Source: Lachnospiraceae bacterium
Lineage (GTDB): Bacteria > Bacillota > Clostridia > Lachnospirales > Lachnospiraceae
DNA length: 64,000 nt
Assembly (NCBI GenBank): GCA_024680055.1
Contig: JAILCP010000058.1
Coordinates: 1 to 64,000, forward strand
Direction: 5' to 3'
Of this stretch, positions 18,205 to 27,131 are shown in pieces. Under the pieces are notes generated by a model. That model did no database searches. It was not told the origin of the DNA and was given only the letters and a program-made list of their open reading frames with translations. Made by a program: the position numbers and the translations under genes. Each line of letters opens with the position of its first letter. Position 1 is the stretch's first letter.

Positions 18205-19428
18205 TTGCTAGAATTAAAGGAAACTGGGGTTGATGCCAGTGCACATATTATAGTAATAGGTGTTGGAGGAGCTGGTAATAACGCTGTAAACAGAATGATA
18301 GATGAGAACATCGGAGGCGTGGAGTTTGTAGGAATCAATACAGATAAACAGGCTCTGAAGTTATGTAAAGCACCTAGATTAATCCAGATCGGTGAGAAAC
18401 TTACGAAAGGATTAGGAGCAGGAGCCCAACCGGAAATTGGTCAGAAAGCAGCGGAAGAAAGTGAAGAAGAAATTCGTAAAGCTGTAGAAGGGGCAGATAT
18501 GGTATTTGTCACCTGTGGAATGGGTGGAGGAACCGGAACCGGTGCAGCACCTGTTGTTGCCAGAATTTCAAAGGAACTTGGAATTCTTACCGTTGGTGTT
18601 GTAACCAAGCCGTTTAAATTTGAGGCCAGAGTGCGTATGACCAACGCCATTGGGGGAATTGAGAATTTGAAAGACAGCGTGGATACATTAATTGTTATCC
18701 CGAATGATAAATTATTAGAGATTGTAGACCGTAGAACCACAATGCCGGAAGCATTGAAGAAGGCAGATGAGGTTTTACAGCAGGCGGTTTCAGGAATCAC
18801 AGATTTGATTAACCTTCCTGCATTGATTAATCTTGACTTTGCTGACGTTCAGACCGTTATGAAGGAAAAGGGTATTGCGCATATCGGTATCGGTGCATCC
18901 CGTGGTGAAGAGAAGGCCATTGAAGCTGTGAAAGCCGCTGTTGCCAGTCCTCTTCTTGAGACAACCATCAATGGAGCATCTCATGTTATTATTAACATTT
19001 CCGGAGATATCTCCCTTATGGATGCCAACGATGCAGTTAGCTATGTACAGGATTTGGCAGGTGATGAGGCCAACATTATCTTTGGTGTAATGTATGACGA
19101 TTCTACACCGGATGAAGCTGCAATTACAGTAATTGCCACAGGTCTTGATGAGAACAAAGGAAAACCACAGCCTGCTGCAACCGCTACAGGTGCCACATCC
19201 ATTTTAGGCAATATGAGATATGCCAATAATAACGTTGCATCCGTTACACCACAGCAGCCGGTGAATCATAATGTTAATTCTAGTGCCGTTCACCAGAATA
19301 TGGCTCACACAGAACAACGTGTGGCTCAGCCGGTACAGGATAACTTTACAATTAAGACTCCTGGTGTGGTTGAACCTAAAGTTCCACAGAAGGATATTAA
19401 GATTCCGGACTTCTTACAGAAACATTAA
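18205..19428 (+). CDS. ftsZ: Cell division protein FtsZ
   Basis: Tubulin-like GTPase that forms the Z ring. The tubulin signature GGGTGTG lies about 100 residues in, with [14 protein letters not shown] near the N-terminus and the T7 loop NLDFADV. After a Gln/Asn-rich linker the conserved C-terminal peptide [11 protein letters not shown] is intact; it binds FtsA, SepF or ZipA-type anchors. The track opens at TTG 18172, but TTG 18205 has AAGGAGG 7 nt upstream, giving 407 residues. Transcribed alone, with its own promoter and terminator; ftsA is not next to it. Confidence 0.96.
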   Translation: MLELKETGVDASAHIIVIGVGGAGNNAVNRMIDENIGGVEFVGINTDKQALKLCKAPRLIQIGEKLTKGLGAGAQPEIGQKAAEESEEEIRKAVEGADMVFVTCGMGGGTGTGAAPVVARISKELGILTVGVVTKPFKFEARVRMTNAIGGIENLKDSVDTLIVIPNDKLLEIVDRRTTMPEALKKADEVLQQAVSGITDLINLPALINLDFADVQTVMKEKGIAHIGIGASRGEEKAIEAVKAAVASPLLETTINGASHVIINISGDISLMDANDAVSYVQDLAGDEANIIFGVMYDDSTPDEAAITVIATGLDENKGKPQPAATATGATSILGNMRYANNNVASVTPQQPVNHNVNSSAVHQNMAHTEQRVAQPVQDNFTIKTPGVVEPKVPQKDIKIPDFLQKH

Positions 19429-19480
19429 TGAGAAGCAGCTTGAAGTTTAAGAAGTATTTTTAGAATGAATTTAAATATAA

Positions 19481-19510
19481 AAGACTGTCGCATTATGCGG
19501 CAGTCTTTTT
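19481..19510 (+). terminator. ftsZ terminator
   Basis: Stem AAGACTGTCGCA / TGCGGCAGTCTT (one G-U), TTA loop, T tract. Confidence 0.92.
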
Positions 19511-19647
19511 GATTACAAAAAATAAGATTCTACAAACCATACAAACTTCTTTGCAATGGGTGAAAGCTTGGTTTCGTCCAAATATCCGATTCCCAAATCA
19601 CGCTCAAATCAATGCAGACTGCCATCGTAAAAGAATCTTTGGAGTGG

Positions 19648-19676
19648 TTTACCGAGGACTTTATTCATGGTATACT
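19648..19676 (+). promoter_or_regulatory. Promoter of the secreted protein gene
   Basis: TTTACC (19648-19653), a 17-nt spacer, and TATACT (19671-19676), 22 nt ahead of the chosen start codon. It therefore excludes the upstream extension of the ORF in the track. Confidence 0.65.
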
Positions 19677-19697
19677 GAAAAGGAAAGTGAGGGGCTT

Positions 19698-20402
19698 ATG
19701 AAGAAAAGATTATGTAGTTTATTGTTAATGCTGGTGCTGGTACTTTCATGTACCTATGAGATGCCGGTTGCTCTTTCTACGGATGAAGTTCATGCATCTA
19801 CGCAGAAGCTTCAGTTTAATACAAAGAAATTAACACTTAGAGCCGGCTGCAGAGCACAGATTTATGCCTATGGTTGGTATACCGGAAGAATTAAATATTA
19901 TTCCACCAACAGTGAAGTGGTAACCATTTCAAAGAATTGTGTTGTGAAGGCCAAGAACAAGGGAACTGCCACATTGATAGTGGAAGATACCGGAAACGGC
20001 CATAAGTCAAAGTGCAAGGTTACTGTGAAAAAGAAATTGACTTCAAGTCAGGTTCGCAGTAAATTGTACGAATTAAAGGAAAGCTATCCGGAAGGGAAGC
20101 ATTGGACCAACAACAATAAGGATAAGTATGGAAACGGAGGTTGCTATGCCTTTATGACCATTGCCCAGGAATACGTTTTTGGTAAAGAAGTAATGAGAAA
20201 GCAGCATACCTCTTTTAAGAAAATTAAAGTGGGTGATCATATTCGAATCGGAAATTATCACTCCGTAGTGGTTTTAAAGAAAAAAGAGAATTCCGTAATT
20301 GTTGTGGAAGGAAATTACAATTCCTCCATTCACTGGGGAAGAGAAATCACCAAAGCAGAATTAAATAAGACAGGATTCTACGTGGATACCTGTGTATGGT
20401 AA
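19698..20402 (+). CDS. Secreted protein with bacterial Ig-like domain and possible cysteine amidase/peptidase domain
   Basis: 234 residues from ATG 19698 (GAGGGG ribosome site; the track's upstream extension overlaps terminator and promoter). A signal peptide of about 35 residues, then a BIG2-like Ig fold (TKKLTLRAGC... VVKAKNKGTATLIV). The C-terminal domain has GGCYAFMTI (Cys149), GDHIRIG, YHSVVVL (His188) and VVEGNYN. The Cys-His-Asn order resembles NlpC/P60 or CHAP cysteine hydrolases that cut cell wall peptides, but this is inferred from short motifs only. VLSC at residue about 18 is a poor lipobox. Surface or cell wall location is likely. Confidence 0.7.
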   Translation: MKKRLCSLLLMLVLVLSCTYEMPVALSTDEVHASTQKLQFNTKKLTLRAGCRAQIYAYGWYTGRIKYYSTNSEVVTISKNCVVKAKNKGTATLIVEDTGNGHKSKCKVTVKKKLTSSQVRSKLYELKESYPEGKHWTNNNKDKYGNGGCYAFMTIAQEYVFGKEVMRKQHTSFKKIKVGDHIRIGNYHSVVVLKKKENSVIVVEGNYNSSIHWGREITKAELNKTGFYVDTCVW

Positions 20403-20426
20403 AGTGAATAAATATACGAAGGAAAG

Positions 20427-20449
20427 GGCTGCCGGAAGGTGGCCTTTTT
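20427..20449 (+). terminator. Terminator after the secreted protein gene
   Basis: Stem GGCTGCC / GGTGGCC (two wobble pairs), GGAA loop, five T. Confidence 0.75.
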
Positions 20450-20484
20450 ACATTTGAAAGTTTAGTTAAAAAGCGGTATCTTGT

Positions 20485-20513
20485 TTGACTTTTATTCTGC
20501 ATAAAAGTATAAT
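20485..20513 (+). promoter_or_regulatory. Promoter of the operon with the DapF-like gene and argS
   Basis: TTGACT (20485-20490), a 17-nt spacer, and TATAAT (20508-20513). Confidence 0.82.
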
Positions 20514-20588
20514 TAAAACGATATTTAAATCGTTATATCTGGTGGTTTTTGTGGATATAACAGATGCCTGGATGAAGGGGGTACGTGT

Positions 20589-21035
20589 TTGAAGTCAAGA
20601 GCACCAATAACAGATTATATTGATGTGAGAAATTTCAAAGACGATTTGAAGAATAGCGTCGTAAAGCGCAGCAGAATACGTTTTGTTCCCAATGAAGAGC
20701 AGCAAAAGGAAATAGAAGCAGCCAACCAGGAAGCGATGGAACCGGATGTTTCCAATATGGATCCGGATGTATTGGCTACCGCAGACGAGATTTTTCAAAG
20801 ACTGCAGCGAGAAGCAGAGGAAGACAATCTGGCCAAACAAGAAGAGTGGACAGAGAAGATTGCCGCCGAGAATGCGAAGCAGGATGATAGCGCCTATAAT
20901 GCGACTACCGGATCTTATTCCGGCAATTACGGTAAAGGCGCTGTTTCTGATGAAACAAAAGATATTGCATCAAGTATCCTTAACAGAAAGAGTAACGATT
21001 TGGAAGAACTAATTCGCAACAATTCACAACAGTAA
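20589..21035 (+). CDS. Uncharacterised acidic soluble protein
   Basis: 148 residues starting at TTG 20589 with GGGGG about 8 nt upstream. There is no signal peptide or membrane segment. The middle (residues about 40-100) is rich in Glu, Gln and Ala and likely helical, possibly coiled coil; the end is Ser/Asn-rich and low in complexity. I do not recognise a family. It is the first gene of an operon with the DapF-like gene (24 nt gap) and argS. Base composition is like its neighbours. Confidence 0.75.
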   Translation: MKSRAPITDYIDVRNFKDDLKNSVVKRSRIRFVPNEEQQKEIEAANQEAMEPDVSNMDPDVLATADEIFQRLQREAEEDNLAKQEEWTEKIAAENAKQDDSAYNATTGSYSGNYGKGAVSDETKDIASSILNRKSNDLEELIRNNSQQ

Positions 21036-21059
21036 TGAAGAAAGTAGGGAGGAACTATC

Positions 21060-21905
21060 GTGGGTTCTTTTATGATAAAAAAGTACCATGGATTGGGAAA
21101 CGATTATTTGGTGATTGATCCAAGTAAAGTGGATGTGGAACTTCAAGAAACACACATCCGAAAACTCTGTAAGAGAAATTACGGTGTGGGTGCAGACGGC
21201 ATTCTTTATGGACCGATTATGAAGGGGAATGAAATCCATGTAAGGTGTTTTAACCCGGATGCCAGTGAGGCCACCAATACCGGAACCGGAATTCGAATTT
21301 TTGCAAAATATTTGAAAGACGAAGGCTATACCAATGACAAGTGCGTTTGCTTTTATACCGCCAGTGGAAAGACCGAAGTGGAGTTTTTAAATGAAGACGG
21401 CACCCAGGTGAGAGCGAAGATTGGCAAGCCGAATTTTTGTTCTAAATACATTCCTGTAATCGGACAGGAAAGAGAAGTAATCAACGAGGTCATGTATTTC
21501 GCAGGTCAGCCCTACGAAGTTACCTGTCTGAGTGTAGGTAATCCCCATTGTGTATTGTTAAGTGACGAAGTAAGCTATAAACAGGTAATGGAAATCGGTC
21601 CGGCTGTGGAAAGCGCAGAGTATTTCCCGGAACGAATCAATTTTATGGCGTTACATGTTGTGGACAGAACGCATGTGGAAATTGAAGTCTATGAGAGGGG
21701 AGCCGGCTATACCCTGGCGTCCGGAACCAGTGCCTGCGCTGCTGCAGCCACCACGGTGAGACTGGGCTTGACGGAACGTCATGTGGAAGTGAAACAGCCG
21801 GGAGGAACCCTGGATATCGAATTAAATGAAAATGATGAGATTATTATGACAGGAAGCGCAGAAGAAGTTGGCCTTATGATGGTGAACGACGCGTTTTTTG
21901 CATAA
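21060..21905 (+). CDS. DapF-superfamily protein lacking both catalytic cysteines
   Basis: 281 residues with the overall plan of diaminopimelate epimerase: KYHGLGNDYLVID at the start, RCFNPDASEA, GNPHCVL, and VYERGAG in the second half. In true DapF two cysteines act as the acid/base pair. Here the first (in MCGNG) is Thr74 in TNTGTGIR, and the second (in LACGTG) is Ser221 in LASGTSA, and I confirmed both codons (ACC, TCC). Substrate-contact motifs GND, NPD, NPH and ER remain. An epimerase with this chemistry is unlikely, so the usual diaminopimelate epimerase label may be wrong; a different lyase, isomerase or binding role is possible. GTG start with GGGAGG upstream; located between an unknown gene and argS. 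Confidence 0.85.
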   Translation: MGSFMIKKYHGLGNDYLVIDPSKVDVELQETHIRKLCKRNYGVGADGILYGPIMKGNEIHVRCFNPDASEATNTGTGIRIFAKYLKDEGYTNDKCVCFYTASGKTEVEFLNEDGTQVRAKIGKPNFCSKYIPVIGQEREVINEVMYFAGQPYEVTCLSVGNPHCVLLSDEVSYKQVMEIGPAVESAEYFPERINFMALHVVDRTHVEIEVYERGAGYTLASGTSACAAAATTVRLGLTERHVEVKQPGGTLDIELNENDEIIMTGSAEEVGLMMVNDAFFA

Positions 21906-21929
21906 AAATAAAAGGAATGAGGAAAAGTA

Positions 21930-23696
21930 ATGAAGAAGATATTGGATGACATTTCAGAAGTAGTTTCATCCGCCTTTGAAAAGTGTGGTTATGATAAAGA
22001 ATATGGAAAAGTAACAATTTCCAATCGACCGGATTTGTGTGAATTTCAGTGTAACGGTGCAATGGCCTGCGCGAAGAAGGCTCATAAGGCACCATTTATG
22101 ATTGCAGACGAGATTAAGGAAGTACTTGATCAGTCAGAGATGTTTGAAAAAGTGGATTCGGTAAAACCGGGATTTTTAAATATGATCATTGCCCCGGAAT
22201 ACCTGGCTAATTATATGGTAACCATGAGCAGTGAAGACAAACTTGGTGTGGAAAACACAGCCAATCCAAGAACCATTGTTATGGATTACGGCGGAGCCAA
22301 TGTGGCAAAACCATTGCATGTAGGTCATTTAAGACCGGCCATCATTGGTGAAAGTATTAAGAGAGTATTGAAATATGTGGGAAATACAGTATACGGAGAT
22401 GTACATCTTGGAGACTGGGGTCTTCAGATTGGCTTGATTATTAATGAGTTAAGACATCGTAAACCGGATCTTCCGTATTTTGATCAGAATTTTACAGGTG
22501 AATATCCAAAAGAAGCACCTTTTACCCTGTCTGATTTGGAAGAAATTTATCCATATGCCAGCGGTAAATCCAAAGAAGATGAGGCTTACAAGAAGGATGC
22601 CTTGGAAATCACCAATGAATTGCAAAACGGACATCCGGGATATACCGCCATTTTGAAACATATTCTTACCCTGTCTCATGCGGACTTAAAGAAGAATTAC
22701 GGTTCATTGAACGTTACCTTTGATTTGTGGAAGGGTGAGTCTGATGCACAGCCTTATATTCCTGACATGATTGAGGATATGAAGAAAAAAGGCATTGCAG
22801 AGGAAAGCGATGGAGCATTGATTGTACGTGTTGCAAAAGATGACGATAAGAGGGAAATTCCTCCTTGTATTATCCAGAAGTCTGACGGAGCAAGTCTTTA
22901 TGCCACCACAGACCTTGGAACCATTATTATGAGAAAGAAGGAGCAGAATCCGGACGCTATTATTTATGTGGTAGATAAACGTCAGGAACTTCATTTTGTT
23001 CAGGTATTCCGTACTGCCAGAATGGCAGGCCTTATTGGGGATGATGTGGAATTGACCCATATTGGTTTTGGAACCATGAACGGAAAAGACGGAAAACCGT
23101 TTAAAACCCGTGATGGCGGAGTTATGAGATTGGAGCATATGATCAAAGATATCTCCGATGAAATGTATAAAAAGATTACCGAGAATCATACCGTTGATCC
23201 TGAGGAAGCAAAGGAAACAGCCAAGATTGTAGGTCTTGCAGCATTAAAATACGGTGATTTATCAAACCAGGCTTCCAAAGATTATGTGTTTGATATGGAA
23301 CGATTCACTTCTTTTGAGGGAAATACCGGTCCATATTTACTGTATTCCATTGTAAGAATCAAATCTATTCTTGCAAAATACAAAGAACTTGGAAAGAATG
23401 CAAAGGATTACAAAATCCTGGCACCAACAACCAAGAGTGAGAAAGATTTAATGCTTGCATTGGCCAACTTCCAGGCCACCATTGATGTGGTTGCAAAGGA
23501 ATATGCACCTCATAAGTTGTGTGCTTATATTTATGAATTGGCGAATACCTTTAATCATTTTTACCATGAAACCAAAATCATGGCAGAAGAGGATGAGCAG
23601 CGTCAGGGAAGTTACATTTTGTTATTAATGCTTACCAAAGAAGTGTTGGAAACAAGTGTTGACTTACTTGGTTTTGAAGCTCCGGAAAGAATGTAA
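21930..23696 (+). CDS. argS: Arginyl-tRNA synthetase
   Basis: Class I synthetase of 588 residues. An N-terminal Add-1 (tRNA D-loop binding) domain occupies about residues 1-110; the HIGH-type signature HVGHLRPAIIGE follows; the region that would hold KMSKS reads NGKDGKPFKTRDGG, as is common in ArgRS; a C-terminal DALR anticodon domain with YDLANTFNHFYHE-like sequence ends the protein. AATGAGGA ribosome site. It is the last gene of a three-gene operon with its own terminator. Confidence 0.96.
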   Translation: MKKILDDISEVVSSAFEKCGYDKEYGKVTISNRPDLCEFQCNGAMACAKKAHKAPFMIADEIKEVLDQSEMFEKVDSVKPGFLNMIIAPEYLANYMVTMSSEDKLGVENTANPRTIVMDYGGANVAKPLHVGHLRPAIIGESIKRVLKYVGNTVYGDVHLGDWGLQIGLIINELRHRKPDLPYFDQNFTGEYPKEAPFTLSDLEEIYPYASGKSKEDEAYKKDALEITNELQNGHPGYTAILKHILTLSHADLKKNYGSLNVTFDLWKGESDAQPYIPDMIEDMKKKGIAEESDGALIVRVAKDDDKREIPPCIIQKSDGASLYATTDLGTIIMRKKEQNPDAIIYVVDKRQELHFVQVFRTARMAGLIGDDVELTHIGFGTMNGKDGKPFKTRDGGVMRLEHMIKDISDEMYKKITENHTVDPEEAKETAKIVGLAALKYGDLSNQASKDYVFDMERFTSFEGNTGPYLLYSIVRIKSILAKYKELGKNAKDYKILAPTTKSEKDLMLALANFQATIDVVAKEYAPHKLCAYIYELANTFNHFYHETKIMAEEDEQRQGSYILLLMLTKEVLETSVDLLGFEAPERM

Positions 23697-23704
23697 AAAG
23701 AAGG

Positions 23705-23738
23705 GAAGTCGGGAGGTTTTCTTCCGACTTCTTATTTT
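23705..23738 (+). terminator. argS operon terminator
   Basis: Stem GAAGTCGGGAG / CTTCCGACTTC (one G-U) with a GTTTT loop and a mixed T-rich tail TTATTTTG. Confidence 0.75.
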
Positions 23739-23776
23739 GAAATCAGGTTGAAGCTAGGAAAAGGCGGAAAAATTGT

Positions 23777-24445
23777 ATGAATATATTTGATATTATTGGT
23801 CCGGTGATGATCGGACCATCCAGTTCCCATACGGCAGGGGCGGTAAGAATCGGAAGAATTGCACATCTTTTAATGGATGAAAAAGTAACAAAGGCAGAAA
23901 TTACTCTGTTCGGGTCCTTTGCAAAAACCTACAAAGGGCATGGTACCGATAAGGCGCTTGTGGCAGGAATTATGGGAATGCAGCCCGATGATGAAAGAAT
24001 CAGAGAAAGCATTCATTTGGCAGAAGAAGAAGGAGTGGAATTGTCCTTTGTGGAGTCTGACGGAAGTTGTCCTCATCCAAATACAGCCACCATTACCCTT
24101 ACCGGTGAAAAAGGAAAAAAGGTTACCATTACAGGAGCCTCAGTCGGTGGAGGAAATATTTTGGTCAGCGAAATCGACGGGATGGAAGTGGCAATTAACG
24201 GACAAAGCGATACACTGATTGTGGTACATCAGGACGTGCCGGGAATTGTTGGAAAAGTGGCAGAGTTTCTTGGAAACTGTGGAATTAACGTGTGTAACAT
24301 GGCACTTTCCAGAGAGAAAAAAGGTGGTAGAGCAATTCTTTGTATCTCCATTGACGGTCATTCGGATTTGGATTTAACCACTTACATTAATCATTTTGTA
24401 GGGGTGACCAACTGCATCATGCTTTTGGCCAATAATGGGAGGTAA
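23777..24445 (+). CDS. sdaAB: L-serine dehydratase, iron-sulfur dependent, beta subunit
   Basis: Regulatory/structural half of the two-subunit 4Fe-4S serine dehydratase that converts L-serine to pyruvate and ammonia. Residues 1-140 carry the SDH beta fold (GPVMIGPSSSHTAGA). A C-terminal ACT domain (about residues 148-222; VHQDVPGIVGKVAEFLG) may sense serine. 222 residues. sdaAA follows after 2 nt, so the enzyme is made from a coupled pair. Confidence 0.96.
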   Translation: MNIFDIIGPVMIGPSSSHTAGAVRIGRIAHLLMDEKVTKAEITLFGSFAKTYKGHGTDKALVAGIMGMQPDDERIRESIHLAEEEGVELSFVESDGSCPHPNTATITLTGEKGKKVTITGASVGGGNILVSEIDGMEVAINGQSDTLIVVHQDVPGIVGKVAEFLGNCGINVCNMALSREKKGGRAILCISIDGHSDLDLTTYINHFVGVTNCIMLLANNGR

Positions 24446-24447
24446 TT

Positions 24448-25341
24448 ATGGAATTAAAATATAATTCATTGGCAGAATTGGCCAATCTTGCGAAAAAGAA
24501 CGGATGTAACATTTCACAGATCGTGTTGCAGGAACAGGCAACAGCTATGGAATGTACTGAAAAGCAAGTGTTTGAAAGAATGAAAGAAACCTATCATGTT
24601 ATGAAGAAGGCGGAATTGAAAGGTCAGAAAAAAGACACGGTTTCCACCAGCGGATTAACCGGAGGGGATGCGTATAAAATTAAAAAACACATTACAGAGG
24701 GAAAGAGTCTGAGCGGGGATTTCTTAACGGGAGCCCTGATGAGAGCCACTGCAATTTCAGAATTAAATGCTGCCATGGGTAAAATTGTGGCGGCCCCAAC
24801 GGCAGGTTCTTGCGGAATTCTTCCGGCGGCGGTGATTACCATGCAGGAGGAAAAGGGTTGCAGTGAAAAGGATTGTGTCATGGCACTTTTAACTGCGTCC
24901 GGCGTGGGTATGGTCATTGCCAACAACGCTTCGGTGTCCGGAGCGGAGGGTGGTTGCCAGGCAGAGTGCGGCAGTGCATCCGCCATGGCTGCAGCAGCCA
25001 TTGTGGAACTTGCAGGAGGAACACCGGAACAATGTCTTCATGCCGTTGCCATAGCATTGAAAAATATTCTCGGTCTTGTCTGCGACCCGGTGGCAGGACT
25101 GGTGGAAATTCCTTGTATTAAAAGAAATGCATCCGGTGTGGCCAATGCCATCACCGCAGCTGAGTTAGCCCTTTGCGGTATAAAAAGTGCGTTGCCGGCA
25201 GATGAAGTGATTCTGGCAATGAAACAGGTGGGAGATAAAATCGATGTTTCACTGAGAGAGACTGCAGAGGGCGGCCTTGCCAGCTGTCCAACGGCAAAAT
25301 GTCTCTGCGATAAAGTATATGGTTGCAAAGAAAGTAAATAA
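24448..25341 (+). CDS. sdaAA: L-serine dehydratase, iron-sulfur dependent, alpha subunit
   Basis: Catalytic subunit (297 residues) with the oxygen-sensitive cluster. Likely cluster cysteines are in TAGSCGILPA, EGGCQAECGS and the C-terminal CDPVAGLVEIPCIKRN motif, all typical of the family. It supports amino acid fermentation in an anaerobe. GGGAGG ribosome site and a 2-nt gap after sdaAB. The end of this gene also holds a promoter for the ABC transporter downstream. Confidence 0.96.
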   Translation: MELKYNSLAELANLAKKNGCNISQIVLQEQATAMECTEKQVFERMKETYHVMKKAELKGQKKDTVSTSGLTGGDAYKIKKHITEGKSLSGDFLTGALMRATAISELNAAMGKIVAAPTAGSCGILPAAVITMQEEKGCSEKDCVMALLTASGVGMVIANNASVSGAEGGCQAECGSASAMAAAAIVELAGGTPEQCLHAVAIALKNILGLVCDPVAGLVEIPCIKRNASGVANAITAAELALCGIKSALPADEVILAMKQVGDKIDVSLRETAEGGLASCPTAKCLCDKVYGCKESK

Positions 25342-25350
25342 TGTTATAAT
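25323..25350 (+). promoter_or_regulatory. Promoter of the ABC half-transporter gene
   Basis: TTGCAA (25323-25328), a 16-nt spacer, and TATAAT (25345-25350). The -35 lies inside the last codons of sdaAA. Confidence 0.65.
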
Positions 25351-25383
25351 TGGAACGGAAAGTTTTGATAGTGGAGACTAACC

Positions 25384-27117
25384 ATGCTAAAAAGCTTAAA
25401 AAAACTAACAAACTATTATAAACCTTACAAAGGGGTATTTTTTGCCGACATGTTTTTTGCAATGCTTGGAGCAGGAATTGCACTTGCATTGCCTCTTATT
25501 GTGAGGTATATTACATATCATGTAATTCATCGTCCTATGGATGTGGCACTGCCTATGGTAATGAAACTGGGCGCCTTGATGATTGTACTTGTGCTCATTG
25601 AGTTTTATTGTAACTATTTTATTACTTATTACGGCCACGTTATGGGAGCGAAGATTGAATACGATATGCGTCGTGCGATTTTTGAGCACTACCAGAAGCT
25701 GTCTTTTAATTTTTTTGACAATCAAAAAGTGGGACAGCTTATGAGTCGTATTACCAATGATCTTTTTGACATTACAGAGCTTTTGCATCATGGGCCGGAG
25801 GATATTGTTATATCCGTAATCAAGATTATAGGATCCTTCTTTATCCTGTCCCATATTAATATGAAACTGGCGCTGTTTGCGTTTGCTTTGGTGCCGGTGA
25901 TGCTGATTTACGCGTTTTTCTTTAAAGATCGCATGAAGAAGGCGTATAAGAAAAACCGTGTAAAAATCGCTGCCATTAACAGTCAGATTGAAGACAATCT
26001 TTCCGGAATTCGTGTGGTCAAATCCTTTGCCAACGAAGAGGTGGAACTGGATAAGTTCAAGGAAGGAAATGACGGTTTTTTGGAGGCAAAACGAAACAGT
26101 TACCGCTATATGGCCGGTTTTAACTCCGGTATGAATGCCTTTGTCACCCTGGTTCAGGTGGTGGTGGTTATGAGTGGAGCCGTTTTTATCACCAAGGGCG
26201 AGGTTGAAATTGCAGATTTGATTACCTTTTTACTGTATATTTCCACCTATACAGAACCGGTGCGAAAGCTGATTAACTTTGTGGAAGTATTTTTAAACGG
26301 TTATTCCGGATATGAAAGATTCCTGGAAATCATGGCGGTTCAGCCGGATATTGTTGACAAAAAGAATGCCAAAGAGCTTGAGCATGTAGAGGGAGCCATT
26401 GGGTTTGAACATGTCTCTTTCCAATATGAAGATTATGGTCAAAAGGTTTTGGATGACATTAATCTTACGGTTAAACCCGGTGAGTATGTGGCCCTGGTGG
26501 GGGCTTCCGGTGCAGGAAAAAGCACCTTGTGTTCTTTGATACCAAGATTTTATGATGTGTCAGAGGGTAAGGTCACCATTGACGGCAAGGACATCAGAGA
26601 TTATTCCATTCAAAGTTTGCGTAATCAAATTGGAATTGTGGCTCAGGATGTTTACCTTTTTGTGGGAACGGTGCGCGACAATATCGGATACGGAAAAACC
26701 GGTGCCACTGATCAGGAAATTGTGGCGGCAGCAAAGGCAGCCAATGCCCACGATTTTATTATGGAACTTCCGGATGGATACGATACGGATATCGGACAAC
26801 GGGGAATTAAGCTGTCCGGTGGTCAGAAACAGCGTTTATCCATTGCCAGGGTATTTTTGAAAAACCCGCCAATTCTTATTTTTGACGAGGCCACCAGTGC
26901 GCTGGACAATGAAAGCGAAAAAGTGGTACAGGAATCACTGGAAGTTTTGGCAAAGGATCGAACCACATTTGTAATCGCCCATCGATTGACTACCATCAAA
27001 AACGCACAGCGTATATTGGTGTTGTCGGAAGAGGGGCACATTATTGAAGAAGGCACACACACAGAGCTTATGGAAAAAGCCGGAGTGTATGAAAGTTTAT
27101 ATAACATTAATAAGTAA
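25384..27117 (+). CDS. ABC half-transporter (permease-ATPase fusion, MsbA/LmrA type exporter)
   Basis: 577 residues: an N-terminal transmembrane domain of six helices (about 1-310), then an ATPase with Walker A GASGAGKST (near residue 375), signature LSGGQKQR and Walker B ILIFDEATSALD with a D-loop. As a homodimer it would export lipids, drugs or peptides. Neighbours do not reveal a substrate: serine dehydratase is upstream and the CobW genes are 14 nt downstream. Close spacing suggests cotranscription with the CobW genes, which raises but does not show a link to metal handling. Confidence 0.92.
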   Translation: MLKSLKKLTNYYKPYKGVFFADMFFAMLGAGIALALPLIVRYITYHVIHRPMDVALPMVMKLGALMIVLVLIEFYCNYFITYYGHVMGAKIEYDMRRAIFEHYQKLSFNFFDNQKVGQLMSRITNDLFDITELLHHGPEDIVISVIKIIGSFFILSHINMKLALFAFALVPVMLIYAFFFKDRMKKAYKKNRVKIAAINSQIEDNLSGIRVVKSFANEEVELDKFKEGNDGFLEAKRNSYRYMAGFNSGMNAFVTLVQVVVVMSGAVFITKGEVEIADLITFLLYISTYTEPVRKLINFVEVFLNGYSGYERFLEIMAVQPDIVDKKNAKELEHVEGAIGFEHVSFQYEDYGQKVLDDINLTVKPGEYVALVGASGAGKSTLCSLIPRFYDVSEGKVTIDGKDIRDYSIQSLRNQIGIVAQDVYLFVGTVRDNIGYGKTGATDQEIVAAAKAANAHDFIMELPDGYDTDIGQRGIKLSGGQKQRLSIARVFLKNPPILIFDEATSALDNESEKVVQESLEVLAKDRTTFVIAHRLTTIKNAQRILVLSEEGHIIEEGTHTELMEKAGVYESLYNINK

Positions 27118-27131
27118 GGAGAGATGATAAA

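Noticed and set aside
19509-19697. N-terminal extension of the secreted protein ORF
   Set aside because: It begins in the ftsZ terminator and covers the promoter at 19648-19676; the signal peptide starts cleanly at ATG 19698.
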